A DNA stretch of 64,000 nucleotides from Muribaculaceae bacterium (GCA_023663365.1 JAMPHP010000002.1:276677-340676); one strand, 5' to 3'; positions 16,826 to 26,096 are shown, numbered from the stretch's first letter. Made by a program: numbers and translations. The notes: generated by a model not told the origin, from the letters alone.

Positions 16826-17700
16826 GATTTTGATTGCGGTAGTTTAATCAGGCTGCCGAAGAAAGCATCGGTCGAGGGCAGCAGGTTGGGGTCCATGCCC
16901 GAGTCGGGGAAGAATGTCATCTCGCCGAAGTAAATCCGGCCGTCGATGTCGTAGAGGTCGACGCGCACGAAGGGGAAGCCACGCGAGAGCTCGGAGGCGA
17001 GCTCGAACATCTTCTCCACATTCTTCGGCCGCGGAAGTGTGAATCCCTCGGGTGCATTGAGCCCGCGGATATTATAGCGCTTGAGCTGCCAATCCTTGTC
17101 GAAGAAGTAGAACTTGGTGTCGCCCGAAGCACGGTCGGAGCACACCATCACCGACTCCACATAGCCGTCGTAGCAAAAGAACTTGAAGTCGTCCACATCG
17201 TGCCCTATAAGCTCTTCGGCAAATACCCTGCGGCGGACATCGCGGTAGGGCCACTCGCGGTAATCATCGTAGATGGAGCGGCGCAGCAGGGAGCGGAGGT
17301 CGCGCACGGCGGCAGACAGATTGAAGACGGCCTTGTCGCGGACGATAAACACGCCCTTATTGCCGCCGAAGTGGTTGCTTTTAAGCACAAAAGAGTCGGG
17401 GAGGGCGTCGAGGTCAATGTCCTCGGGGCGGTCCCACACGGCATAGGTAGGTATGATATACTCACGGCCAATTCGGGCGGCTGCCCACTCCTTGGCCTCG
17501 ATCTTATCGACCATGGCCGTGGTCTCGGGGCGGCGGAAATGCAGCTTGAGCCACTGCAGCTTCTCGTTGAATGTGCGGGGATTATCCACACACAAAGGAT
17601 GCCCCATCTTCACACGGAACATCCACTTGAGATATATCTTATCGGGCATCCACTTTCCGAAGCGGCGAAGGATGCCGGCGGCTATGCGTCGTACTGTCAT
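16822..17700 (-). CDS. TupA-like ATP-grasp protein
   Basis: This 292-residue protein matches the TupA-like ATP-grasp family: PDKIYLKWMFRVKMGHPL near the start, FNEKLQWLKL, VLKSNHFGGNKGV (ATP-binding loop), DFKFFCYDG and a late VRVDLYDIDGRIYFGE with metal-ligand acids. Such proteins occur in teichuronopeptide and capsule loci, where they probably join an amino acid to a polymer. A longer frame starts at 17727, but a perfect -7 box (17712-17705) lies inside that extension, so I place the start at 17700. It is coupled to the AlaDH-like gene. Confidence 0.82.
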   Translation of the reverse strand: MTVRRIAAGILRRFGKWMPDKIYLKWMFRVKMGHPLCVDNPRTFNEKLQWLKLHFRRPETTAMVDKIEAKEWAAARIGREYIIPTYAVWDRPEDIDLDALPDSFVLKSNHFGGNKGVFIVRDKAVFNLSAAVRDLRSLLRRSIYDDYREWPYRDVRRRVFAEELIGHDVDDFKFFCYDGYVESVMVCSDRASGDTKFYFFDKDWQLKRYNIRGLNAPEGFTLPRPKNVEKMFELASELSRGFPFVRVDLYDIDGRIYFGEMTFFPDSGMDPNLLPSTDAFFGSLIKLPQSKS

Positions 17701-17704
17701 ACCG

Positions 17705-17712
17705 CAAAGGTA
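17705..17712 (-). promoter_or_regulatory. -7 box for the TupA-like gene
   Basis: TACCTTTG on the minus strand ends 4 bases before the ATG at 17700, so the transcript is probably leaderless. It decides the start choice. Confidence 0.7.
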
Positions 17713-17751
17713 GCTCTTTTTTTTCAATACGCCGCAGCCCGAGGGGCAAAA

Positions 17752-18258
17752 TCAACGGTAGTCGGCGAAGCGCTCCTGCAGTTTCTTGCGGGCGAAGAAG
17801 ATGCGGCTCTTGACGGTGCCGAGCGGAAGACCCATCTTTTCGGCGATTTCATTGTACTTGTAGCCTGCAACGTGCATCGAGAAAGGCACGCGGTACTCCT
17901 CGGCAAATTCTGCGATGGCTGCCGTGATTTCCTGCACACCGTAGCTCTCCTCGGGCGACTCTATGCCGGAGTCCTGGCTCAGGTTGAGGTGGTAGAGGTT
18001 GTCGGTAGTATCGACCATCATGGCTGCACGCGAGGCGCGGCGGTAGTTGTTGATGAAGAGGTTGCGCATGATGGTGAACACCCAGCCCTTGAAGTTCGTG
18101 CCCTCGGCATATTTATCCTGATTGTCGAGCGCCTTCAGGGTGGTGTCCTGAAGCAGATCGTAAGCATCATCACGGTTGGAAGTGAGCATATATGCAAAGT
18201 TGAGCATGTTGCTCTGAAGGTTCATCAAGTTGGTCTGAAATGTAGTTGAGCTTGCCAT
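17752..18258 (-). CDS. ECF-type RNA polymerase sigma factor
   Basis: This 168-residue protein has sigma region 2 (about 10-80; DDAYDLLQDT, FKGWVFTIMRNLFINNYRR) and region 4 (about 115-165; YKYNEIAEKMGLPLGTVKSR). The family needs no region 3 and usually answers to an anti-sigma factor, but none is visible here. I chose the ATG at 18258 over 18285 because it aligns with the start of the paralogue at 1-489. A strong promoter (18323-18352) gives a leader of about 58 bases. The gene stands alone. Confidence 0.93.
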   Translation of the reverse strand: MASSTTFQTNLMNLQSNMLNFAYMLTSNRDDAYDLLQDTTLKALDNQDKYAEGTNFKGWVFTIMRNLFINNYRRASRAAMMVDTTDNLYHLNLSQDSGIESPEESYGVQEITAAIAEFAEEYRVPFSMHVAGYKYNEIAEKMGLPLGTVKSRIFFARKKLQERFADYR

Positions 18259-18322
18259 AGTAGTGATGCTTTTAGAGGTGATCAATTAGATTTTTCAATC
18301 GGCCTTTTTACTTCCGACACTC

Positions 18323-18352
18323 CAAAATTACCGGCTTCGGGCGAGCTGTCAA
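18323..18352 (-). promoter_or_regulatory. Promoter of the second sigma gene
   Basis: On the minus strand TTG (18352-18350), 19 bases, then TAATTTTG (18330-18323). Confidence 0.75.
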
Positions 18353-18394
18353 TATTTTTAATGCAAATAAATGTTAATACAATTTTTAAGCAAA

Positions 18395-18435
18395 AATTAA
18401 GCGCGTAAATATCTTTTATACTGATATTTACGCGC
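18395..18435 (-). terminator. Terminator of the DUF349-wcaJ-addA operon
   Basis: A perfect 13-base stem (18401-18413 with 18423-18435, core GCGCGTAAATATC) with a 9-base loop is followed on the minus strand by TTAATTTTT. It lies about 50 bases past the AddA-like stop. Confidence 0.8.
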
Positions 18436-18485
18436 CATACTATTTTGTTACAGAATTGTTACACCTGGCTATTGCCATCGTTTTG

Positions 18486-21400
18486 TCACCTCGGCGTCAC
18501 CTTTTTCAAAATACCGAGAAGGGGGTACCACAGATAGCCTTGAACATCACTGTGACCGAGCTCCGTGAGGAGGCGGATATAGTTCTCGACCTGCCTGAAA
18601 TGCCCCGGGCGTGCCTCGGTGGTAAACTTATAGTCGACCACCATCGTGGCCCCGTCGGGAGCCACCACCACACGGTCGGGGCGGAAAGTGGCATCGGAGT
18701 CGGCCACATAGATTGCCCTCTCGGCATATACTTTCATGGCGGGGTCAAACCAACTCTGCACACACGGCCCACCATCCGCGATGGCATCTTGCAGTTCGCG
18801 GCAATAGTCGGCCACGGTGTCGGCATCGAGCCCGGCCCTGCGGCCAACTGCCGCCGCCGAGGCTGGAATGTCGGCCAGTGTGCGTGCCGATGCAAGGATT
18901 GAGTGCAGGATGTTGCCACGCTCGGCGGCCTCCACCAGCAGCGGTGGAGCCACAGGCTCATCCACAATCTCCTTCTCCTCCTCACCGCCGATGTCGAGCG
19001 AAGTCGAGAGGATGTCGTCGATAGATGTGAGTCGGCGCGTCTTGTCGTTGAAAAGCACGGGGTAGCCATCGGCATAAACAGTGGCTTTTTCTTCGCCTTT
19101 AGATTTTCCTGCCGCCTTCACGGTGGGCTCACCGAGGGTAAAAGTCTCGTCGAGGGCATCGAAGCCGCAGGCAAGGTCGATGCGTGCATCATCGGCGAGC
19201 TCGGCGCTGTCGGGCAGAGCACAGAACACTTCATGCAGCCCCCGGCCGATTTTCTTCACCGTAGAGTGCACACACAGCTCGCGTGCGGCGCGGGTGAAAG
19301 CCACATAGGCGGTGTTGAGATTGTCGATGGTCTCGAGCTTCTCGTCGCGCTCGAATATACCGGCGAAGGGCGATACGAGCTTATTGCGCAGCGCCGATTT
19401 CGAGGTCACGGTCACGCGCAGCACCGGGGGCACTATCGCGGGGTCGAAGCCCTCGAGGCCATCGAGCGGCAGCCATGCGCTTTGCGTGCCGTGGGTGAGC
19501 TCCCAGTCGGCGAAAGGAATGTGCACGCAGTCGCGCTCGAGGCCTTTGGACTTGTGCACTGTCATCACCTCCACGGCATCGAGCTCGGCCGAAGCCTTGA
19601 TAGCCCAGCGGTCGATGTTGAGCTGATAGGCCTCGAGAAAAGATTTTATCGACGGGTCCGGCCCCTCGGTGTGGTGCACCGCCAGGTCCTGCAGCGCAGT
19701 GATATAAGCATTCTCGGCGCGCCTCTGCTCCTCGGAGAGCTTATGGCAGACGATGGCCTCGATGAGTGCCACAAGATTGGCGGGATTTTCGGCGCGGATG
19801 GCACGTATTTCGCGGTCGAGACTCTCAGTGGCCTGCTCGCTGTCGAGAGCCATGCGCAGGGCATCCTCGGGCGGGTAGCCGGCCGCATGGTAGTAGTTGT
19901 AGCGCGTGATCATGAGCACGATGTCGGCATTGGAGGCATACTTCGGAGCGCCTTCCACATCGGCGCGCTTGCCGCTGTATGAGCCCTCCACGAGCTTCAG
20001 CATACTCATGATAGTGCGCACCGCCGGCGAAGAGCTCAGCAGAAGCGCCTCCGACGAGAGCACGGCAATCTCAGGGTGGTTCTGCACGAGGTATTCCACC
20101 ACTGTGGTAGCCTCGGCACGCCAGCGCGTGAGGATGAGGATGTCGCGCCAGCGGTAGCCGCCCTCGCGGTGCTGTCGCAAAATCTCCTGCGCCATCTCCT
20201 CGAGCAGCGCTTCGGTGCTCAGATTGCCGTCGGGGTCGAATTTCACCTTCACATAGGCGGGCACGGAGCGCATACCCTCGGCGGGGGTCTGCACCACGTT
20301 GCCGTAGCTGTCGGCACCGTATAGCCCGGCCATACGCCCGAACACGGTGTTGTTGACCCTCACCAGGTCGGCGGCACTACGGTGGTTGGTGTTGTCGGCG
20401 GGCTCGAAGCCTCGCAGGCGGTGGTCGTGAGGGAAGTCGCGGGTCTGCACTATGCTGCCAAGCAGCTCGCTGTCGGAGTTGCGGAAGCGGTAGATAGCCT
20501 GCTTCTCGTCGCCGATGATAAGGTTGTCGTGCCCTTCGGCGATACTGTTGGCCACGAGCGGGCGCAGATTGTGCCACTGCAGGTGCGAGGTGTCCTGAAA
20601 CTCGTCGATAAGCAGGGTCTCGAGCGTCATGCCGAGGCGCTCATAGATAAAGGGCATCTCGGCATCGCTGATGATGCGCCGCAGCAGCTCGCCGGTGTCG
20701 GAGATGAGCACCGTGTTATTGGCTCGTAGATACTCTTCGAGGCGCGCCGTCGACATCCCGAAAAAGTCGAGTGCGCCGAGGCTCTCAAGCAGCTCTCCGT
20801 AGTATGCCGAGAGGGGCACTCCCACATAGACCTTGCGGCAGAAGTCGGCCAGCGCCTCGCTGTAGTCGGCCAGCGCCTCCGCCTTGAGGCCCGCTTTCTT
20901 AAGATGTGTGGCCACAAGAAGGCTCTTGGGCTCTTTTTCGCCTGTGGCAATATCGCTGATGCCCTTGATGCCGACATCTACCGGCCGACCCTTGGCGGCA
21001 TCGCACACACGGGCGTAGACAGCCTTGTTGAATATGGTCTCGGGAAGTCCGGCAGCGGCAGCCTTAGCCAGAAAATCGCGCGCGGCAGTCCTTGCCGGCG
21101 CGAGCGCCTCGAGAGCCTTGCGCGAGAGCTCTCGGCCGAAAGCCTCGATGCGGGCCGGATCCTCGAGATAGCGGCGCAACTCGGCGGCATAGTTGCCGTA
21201 AGTCTCGTCGAGCGAGTCGGCCATGGCTCGCGTGAGGGCATTGAGGATGTCGCCCTCGCGGTTGAAGAAGTTATAGCCCTTGCCCTCGCTCATCTTGCCG
21301 AGGGAGTAGCGCTTCACCCAGTCGACAAGACGCGAGCGGCCCGCGCGGGGCATATAGTTTATCTCGTCGAGCATCACCGACACACTCTGCTTCATCATCA

Positions 21401-21875
21401 GCAGCGTGTCGAGCTGAAGCTCATAGTCGCCCTGATGGTCGACCTCCCGCGAGAATGTGCGCAGCACGGTCTGGAAGAACGAGTCGATAGTGCTCACGTT
21501 GAAGTTGCCGTAGTCATAGAGCATCTCGGCCAGCGCCGTGGCGGCGGCGGTGCGCAGCTCCCCGGCGGTACAGCCGTAGTCGCGAGTGAGCCACTTGCCG
21601 TAGAGCGACGCCGAGGCGCCCTCGTCGGTGCTCAGTGCGGCGAGCTCGCGCACGATACGCGCCTTCATCTCCTCGGTGGCCGCGTTGGTAAAGGTGATGG
21701 CAAGGATAGTGCGGTGGCGGTTGCGCCGGCGGTGACCCGAGGGCATATACTTGTCGGCATTGAGGACGTAGGTCTCCGTGCCGGGCAGCTTGTAGCCCAG
21801 CACGGTCTTTATGTACTCAAACGCAAGTGTAAAAGTCTTGCCCGAGCCTGCCGATGCTTTGTAGATTGTGAGCAT
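18486..21875 (-). CDS. AddA/RecB-like UvrD helicase with C-terminal nuclease domain
   Basis: This protein has about 1129 residues and the SF1 helicase motifs: KASAGSGKTFT (Walker A, residues 5-15), ITFTNAATEEMK, LLIDEFQDTSHLQW (Walker B), VMTVHKSKGLERD and YVAFTRAARELCV. The C-terminal 150 residues carry a RecB-type PD-(D/E)xK nuclease pattern (RPDRVV ... MVVDYKF). It should unwind and degrade double-strand DNA ends in recombinational repair. I chose the ATG at 21875 so that the Walker motif begins at residue 5; the longer frame would overlap the gene before it. No AddB/RecC partner gene is adjacent. It follows the polyprenyl transferase gene by 7 bases. Confidence 0.9.
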   Translation of the reverse strand: MLTIYKASAGSGKTFTLAFEYIKTVLGYKLPGTETYVLNADKYMPSGHRRRNRHRTILAITFTNAATEEMKARIVRELAALSTDEGASASLYGKWLTRDYGCTAGELRTAAATALAEMLYDYGNFNVSTIDSFFQTVLRTFSREVDHQGDYELQLDTLLMMKQSVSVMLDEINYMPRAGRSRLVDWVKRYSLGKMSEGKGYNFFNREGDILNALTRAMADSLDETYGNYAAELRRYLEDPARIEAFGRELSRKALEALAPARTAARDFLAKAAAAGLPETIFNKAVYARVCDAAKGRPVDVGIKGISDIATGEKEPKSLLVATHLKKAGLKAEALADYSEALADFCRKVYVGVPLSAYYGELLESLGALDFFGMSTARLEEYLRANNTVLISDTGELLRRIISDAEMPFIYERLGMTLETLLIDEFQDTSHLQWHNLRPLVANSIAEGHDNLIIGDEKQAIYRFRNSDSELLGSIVQTRDFPHDHRLRGFEPADNTNHRSAADLVRVNNTVFGRMAGLYGADSYGNVVQTPAEGMRSVPAYVKVKFDPDGNLSTEALLEEMAQEILRQHREGGYRWRDILILTRWRAEATTVVEYLVQNHPEIAVLSSEALLLSSSPAVRTIMSMLKLVEGSYSGKRADVEGAPKYASNADIVLMITRYNYYHAAGYPPEDALRMALDSEQATESLDREIRAIRAENPANLVALIEAIVCHKLSEEQRRAENAYITALQDLAVHHTEGPDPSIKSFLEAYQLNIDRWAIKASAELDAVEVMTVHKSKGLERDCVHIPFADWELTHGTQSAWLPLDGLEGFDPAIVPPVLRVTVTSKSALRNKLVSPFAGIFERDEKLETIDNLNTAYVAFTRAARELCVHSTVKKIGRGLHEVFCALPDSAELADDARIDLACGFDALDETFTLGEPTVKAAGKSKGEEKATVYADGYPVLFNDKTRRLTSIDDILSTSLDIGGEEEKEIVDEPVAPPLLVEAAERGNILHSILASARTLADIPASAAAVGRRAGLDADTVADYCRELQDAIADGGPCVQSWFDPAMKVYAERAIYVADSDATFRPDRVVVAPDGATMVVDYKFTTEARPGHFRQVENYIRLLTELGHSDVQGYLWYPLLGILKKVTPR

Positions 21876-21882
21876 GGCGGGG

Positions 21883-23277
21883 TCAGAATGCGTTCTTCTC
21901 GCCGCGTGCGGCATTGAGCACGGTGCGCACCATTATTTTTATGTCGAGCAGGAAGGTCCAGTTCTCTATGTACCACACATCGTGCTCCACACGCCGCTCC
22001 ATCTTCCAGAGCTCGTCGGTGAGGCCGCGGTAGCCGTTGACCTGCGCCCAGCCCGTGATACCGGGCTTCACGGCGTGGCGCACCATGTAGCGGTCCACCA
22101 GGCGAGTGTAGTCCTCGGTGTGCTTGAGCATGTGCGGGCGAGGCCCTACAATCGACATGTCGCCGCGCCACACATTGATAAACTGCGGCAGTTCGTCGAG
22201 CGAGGTGCGGCGGAGGAAGTCGCCCAGACGCGTCTTGCGGGGGTCGTTCTTTGTAGCCTGGCACTTGTCGGAGTTTGCATTGACGCGCATCGTGCGGAAC
22301 TTATAGCACTCAAAGGACTTTCCGAGATAGCCCGTGCGCTCCTGCTTGAAGTAGACCGGCCCCGGCGATGATATCTTTATGGCTATCGCCACGGGTATGT
22401 ATATCAAGGGATAGAAGCACAGGAAGAGCGACGACACGGTGAAGTCGAACACACGCTTGAGAGCACGGTTGAATACATTCTGCAGCGGATTGCGCCTCAG
22501 CGCCAACACCGGAAGCGGGCCTATGCTGTGGAGCTCGAAGCGGCGTGGCAGCGTGCGCGGTATCTGCGGCACATAGTAGAAGTCGACCACGTGGTCGTCG
22601 GCGATTTTAATGACATCGGCCAGGGCCTCGTTGTGGCCCGAGAGGGTGAAGAAAATCTGCCTCACCTGGTTTTGCTCCACAAATTCGGCAAGCTCGTCGA
22701 TAGGGCGCACCGAGTCGATGCGGAAGTCGTCGTCGGGCTCATCGTCGAAAAAGCCCAGCACACGATAGCCGAAGCCGGAGTCCTTCTGCATACTTGCATA
22801 CAGGCGCTTGGCTGTGCGCCCGGTGCCAACTATCACCACGCGCGTGAAGTTGTAGCCGCGCCGGCGATAGTCTTTCAGCGCTGTGGCACAGAGCACACGG
22901 CACAGCGGTATGAGGGCCATCATCAGGCCATAGTAGAACACATACGCTTTGCCCGGCACCACTGTGATGCCGAGAAAAGCTATGAGAGAGAGAAAGAAAA
23001 GGGCGTGCGTGCACACTGCCGCAAGGGTCGAGCGCAGCAGCGACTCCATGCGGATTGCCCTGAACTCGTGGCGGCGCCCGATGGTCCACACCAACATAGG
23101 TATGAAGCTCACGTTCACCAAGAGCCACAGCTCGCGCAACTGTCTCGTATGCTCCTTTATTTCAGGAAATACCGTGATGGTAAGCCAGAAAAGCAGATCG
23201 ACAATGAGGAGGTCGACCAGCGACAGGAGCGTCTCGAGAAACTGCCCTTTGCCTATAGGACGTTGGGAAGAAGTCAT
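21883..23277 (-). CDS. Polyprenyl-phosphate sugar-1-phosphate transferase (WcaJ-like)
   Basis: This 464-residue inner-membrane enzyme has four N-terminal membrane helices (about 18-135), a nucleotide-binding-like domain (VVIVGTGRTAKRLY, about 145-260) and a fifth hydrophobic segment. The catalytic block follows: KRVFDF, SPGPVYFKQERTGYLGK, YKFRTM, RTSLDELPQF and GDMSIVGPRP. It moves a sugar phosphate from a UDP-sugar to undecaprenyl phosphate and so starts exopolysaccharide or capsule repeat units. No glycosyltransferase cluster is nearby. It is sandwiched between DUF349 and an AddA-like gene in one operon. Confidence 0.94.
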   Translation of the reverse strand: MTSSQRPIGKGQFLETLLSLVDLLIVDLLFWLTITVFPEIKEHTRQLRELWLLVNVSFIPMLVWTIGRRHEFRAIRMESLLRSTLAAVCTHALFFLSLIAFLGITVVPGKAYVFYYGLMMALIPLCRVLCATALKDYRRRGYNFTRVVIVGTGRTAKRLYASMQKDSGFGYRVLGFFDDEPDDDFRIDSVRPIDELAEFVEQNQVRQIFFTLSGHNEALADVIKIADDHVVDFYYVPQIPRTLPRRFELHSIGPLPVLALRRNPLQNVFNRALKRVFDFTVSSLFLCFYPLIYIPVAIAIKISSPGPVYFKQERTGYLGKSFECYKFRTMRVNANSDKCQATKNDPRKTRLGDFLRRTSLDELPQFINVWRGDMSIVGPRPHMLKHTEDYTRLVDRYMVRHAVKPGITGWAQVNGYRGLTDELWKMERRVEHDVWYIENWTFLLDIKIMVRTVLNAARGEKNAF

Positions 23278-23304
23278 GAAACGGCCTCCGTTATAAAAGG
23301 TAGC

Positions 23305-25188
23305 TTATGCGAGCTTTGTATCGATCAGTTTGATTTTTTCCTCGAGGTCGGTGATGTCGGCTTTGAGCCTGTCGATACGGCGCTCAAGATCGTGGAGAAG
23401 ATTATTGCCTGATTTCGACTTCGACGAGAGGAAACCGAGGTTGTTCTCGTAAGTGCGGAGGTCGGCACGGCGGCTCTCGAGCACACGGAGCAGACGCTCG
23501 CGCTCGCGGAAGAGCTTGTTTCCGTCGCTCTCTATCTCTGCCACTCCGGCCTCGAAGCGCTCGCGGCGTGCCTTTGCCTCGGCAAGGGCGAAGTGGTCGC
23601 GCACGGCATCGGTGGCGGCACGGTAGGCATCGTGGAGCTTATCTTTCTCGCGGAAAGGCACATGACCGATTTCACGCCAGCGGTCCTGCAGCTTCTTGAG
23701 CTCGGCGATAGCGGCGCCTTTGGTCACGCCTTCGGCAGTAAGAGCCGAGAGGGCTGCCACAATCTCGCGCTTGGCCTTGAGGTTGGCCTGCTCTTCGCGG
23801 CGGGCACCCGAGCCGGCTTTCTTGCGCTGACCGAAGAAATAGTCGCACGCGGCGGTGAAGCGCTTCCAGAGGTCTTCGCTGTGCTTTTTGGGCACGGAGC
23901 CTATTTCACGCCACTCTTTCTGGAGAGCCATGAAGCGGTCGCCGGCCTTGCGCCAGTCGGTGCTGTCCTTAAGCGACTCGGCCTCGGTCACAAGAGCCTG
24001 CTTGCGCGCAAGATTGGCGGCAAACTCCTCGCGTGTGCTCTTGAAGTAGAGCGACTTGGCGGCGAAGAAAGCATCGCAGGCGGCACGGAAGCGGTTGAAG
24101 AGGGCGCGGTTCACCTTCTTGGCAGCGAATCCTATGCCGTGCCACTGCTCCTGCATGGCCTGTATCCTGCGGGTAGCCTCATCCCAGGAGGCAAAAGTGC
24201 GGAGTGTGGAGAAGTCGATGCTCTCCACCTGATGACAGAGCTCTGTCTTTGCAGCCTCGTTGGCAGCTTCCTGAGCCTTGCGGGCTTCAAAGAAAGCCTG
24301 ATAGCGCTTGTTTATTTCGGCCGAAGCCTCGCGGAAGCGGTTCCAGATTTCATCGCGGAGCTCCTTGGCCACCGGGCCTATGCGGCGCCAGCGGTTGTGC
24401 ATATCCTGCAGCTTGCGGTAGGCGGCGATCACATCTTCCTCGGCATTGAGCTCGGCCACCTCGGTGAGGATGGCCTCTTTCTCGGCGAGATTTTTCTTGA
24501 AATCGTAGTCGCGGAGCTCCTTGTTTATCTTGAGGTTGTCGGAGTAGCGCTCACGGGCTTCCTGGAAGCGCTTCCACACAGAAGTCTCCTCGGTGGGGTC
24601 GACATCGCCCACGGCGTTGAACTCATCCTGCAGCTCGCGGTAGCGCGGGAATGTGCGGTTCACATTGTCGGTGTCCTCGGCGAGGGCTATGATTTCGGCG
24701 ATGATGGCGTTCTTGCGCTCAAGGTTGGCAGCCTTGAGAGCCTCCTGCGCGGCAGCCCACTCTGCTTTCCGGGCACGGAGCTGCTCTATGGTGGCGTTGA
24801 ACGATTTTTCAGTTTCGGAGGGTGCCGCTACGGGCTGAGCTTCGCCCTCGGCGGCGGCACCGGTGTTTTTATGGAGCATGCTGAATAGCTGACGCAGACG
24901 TCGGATTTCATCGTTGCCGATTTCGGCGGCGTCTTTCTCAAGCAGAGCGATGGCATCGGCAAGGAGCGACTCCTCGGTGTGCTCTCGCTGCTCTTCGGCT
25001 TCGGCGGTGGCGCTGAGGCCTTCGCTCATCATATCCTCGGCCTCGACCTCGGCCTGAGGCTCGGGGGCTGCTTCGGATGCTTCCGCGGGTGTTTCGATAC
25101 CGGCGACGGGTGCGGTGCCCGTCGCTTCGTTAAGGTCTGTTCCGGGCTGCGAGGGAGCAGCGCTCAGAGTGGGATCAAGCATGTCCAT
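23305..25188 (-). CDS. DUF349 repeat protein
   Basis: This protein of about 627 residues has a low-complexity acidic N-terminus (about 1-90, rich in Glu, Ala and Pro) followed by multiple DUF349 repeats. Each repeat is a helical hairpin with a W..IG.VP or W..IG.V signature (for example WRRIGPVAKE, WHGIGFAAKK, WREIGSVPKK, WREIGHVPFR). The C-terminus is a coiled coil. The family is widespread in Bacteroidetes and of unknown function. I place the start at 25188 because a longer frame from 25230 begins inside a hairpin and promoter region. It is first in the operon with wcaJ and addA. Confidence 0.88.
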   Translation of the reverse strand: MDMLDPTLSAAPSQPGTDLNEATGTAPVAGIETPAEASEAAPEPQAEVEAEDMMSEGLSATAEAEEQREHTEESLLADAIALLEKDAAEIGNDEIRRLRQLFSMLHKNTGAAAEGEAQPVAAPSETEKSFNATIEQLRARKAEWAAAQEALKAANLERKNAIIAEIIALAEDTDNVNRTFPRYRELQDEFNAVGDVDPTEETSVWKRFQEARERYSDNLKINKELRDYDFKKNLAEKEAILTEVAELNAEEDVIAAYRKLQDMHNRWRRIGPVAKELRDEIWNRFREASAEINKRYQAFFEARKAQEAANEAAKTELCHQVESIDFSTLRTFASWDEATRRIQAMQEQWHGIGFAAKKVNRALFNRFRAACDAFFAAKSLYFKSTREEFAANLARKQALVTEAESLKDSTDWRKAGDRFMALQKEWREIGSVPKKHSEDLWKRFTAACDYFFGQRKKAGSGARREEQANLKAKREIVAALSALTAEGVTKGAAIAELKKLQDRWREIGHVPFREKDKLHDAYRAATDAVRDHFALAEAKARRERFEAGVAEIESDGNKLFRERERLLRVLESRRADLRTYENNLGFLSSKSKSGNNLLHDLERRIDRLKADITDLEEKIKLIDTKLA

Positions 25189-25211
25189 AGTGGGTATATA
25201 AAGTAGGTTAA

Positions 25212-25246
25212 CGACAATGCTTTTTGGCATTGTCGCGCCAAAAATA
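25212..25246 (-). promoter_or_regulatory. Promoter and 5'-terminal hairpin of the DUF349 operon
   Basis: On the minus strand TATTTTTG (25246-25239) is followed by a 9-base stem (25235-25227 with 25220-25212, CGACAATGC arms) with a 6-base loop. The mRNA would start at or just before the hairpin. Confidence 0.55.
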
Positions 25247-25361
25247 ATAAAAAAAGTTTAAACTCTTTGATTTTACGCGATTTTTTTCTTTCCCGACGCA
25301 TTTCTGCGGGGCAAATCTACTGAAAAATCGTTAATTCACTCTCTTTGTCGATTTTTTACCG

Positions 25362-25369
25362 TATCTTTG
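25362..25369 (+). promoter_or_regulatory. -7 box of the beta-barrel gene
   Basis: TATCTTTG lies 24 bases before the ATG at 25394. It excludes the longer frame that begins at 25367. Confidence 0.7.
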
Positions 25370-25393
25370 CGGCGAATTTACAGTAATTATATT

Positions 25394-26038
25394 ATGAACA
25401 CGCGCGTCGCAGCCCTGCTGCTTTCAATCATATCATTCATCGCCATCCCCTTCGCCGCCAGCGCGCAATTCCGCTGGGCTCCCGTGGCAGGTGTCACTGT
25501 CAACGACCTCGATTTCAAGCAGGACCTTTTCCCGGTCGACAAGACCGTGGGTATGCAGGCCGGCGTGATGGGCGAGCTGATGTTCCCCGGCATAGGCTTC
25601 GGCATAGACTTCGCCCTGCTCTACAACCAGATGGGTGCCAAGACGCATCTCGGCGACCGCAAGATATGGGCAGCCGACGGCTTCAAGGACCCCAATGTGA
25701 TGATACACACCCTCCAGATTCCGCTGCATGTGCGCTTCAAATGGACTCGTATGCAGGGCCTCGAGGACTATATCGCGCCTTTCGTATATGGCGGTCCCGA
25801 CTTCGCGCTCTCGGTGGGTCACTCGCGCATAAAAGGCGACAACGGTGCCGACAATCCCTACAAATTCTCGGGCGGCGACCTCGGCCTCACAGCAGGCGGC
25901 GGCTTCGAGCTATGGCGCAGATGGCAGGTATCGGTCCAGTACACCTGGGGCATGACCTATCTGCTCAAGACCCGAAAGCTCGACAACCAAAGCGCCAAAA
26001 ACCGCCAGTGGGCGGTGCGCGTGGCATACTTCTTCTGA
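25394..26038 (+). CDS. Outer-membrane beta-barrel (porin-family) protein
   Basis: This 214-residue protein has a signal peptide (about 1-24, ending ASAQ). Alternating-hydrophobicity strands follow (FRWAPVAGVTVNDL, GFGIDFALLYNQMG, QIPLHVRFKWTR, PFVYGGPDFALSVG), and it ends in an aromatic strand (WAVRVAYFF), as barrels do. It matches the PorT/outer-membrane beta-barrel domain type common in Bacteroidetes. PorT itself is a type IX secretion protein, but nothing visible separates PorT from generic members, so I leave the symbol blank. It has its own promoter, and ychF starts 58 bases later. Confidence 0.85.
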   Translation: MNTRVAALLLSIISFIAIPFAASAQFRWAPVAGVTVNDLDFKQDLFPVDKTVGMQAGVMGELMFPGIGFGIDFALLYNQMGAKTHLGDRKIWAADGFKDPNVMIHTLQIPLHVRFKWTRMQGLEDYIAPFVYGGPDFALSVGHSRIKGDNGADNPYKFSGGDLGLTAGGGFELWRRWQVSVQYTWGMTYLLKTRKLDNQSAKNRQWAVRVAYFF

Positions 26039-26096
26039 TAACTCATAACTCATCGAGGCTAACACGCCTCCCGGTAAACCAGCACAAACAAGAATA

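Noticed and set aside
25394..26038. Naming the small barrel gene porT
   Set aside because: The fold fits the PorT-type barrel group, but no feature separates it from generic outer-membrane barrels, so the symbol would be a guess.
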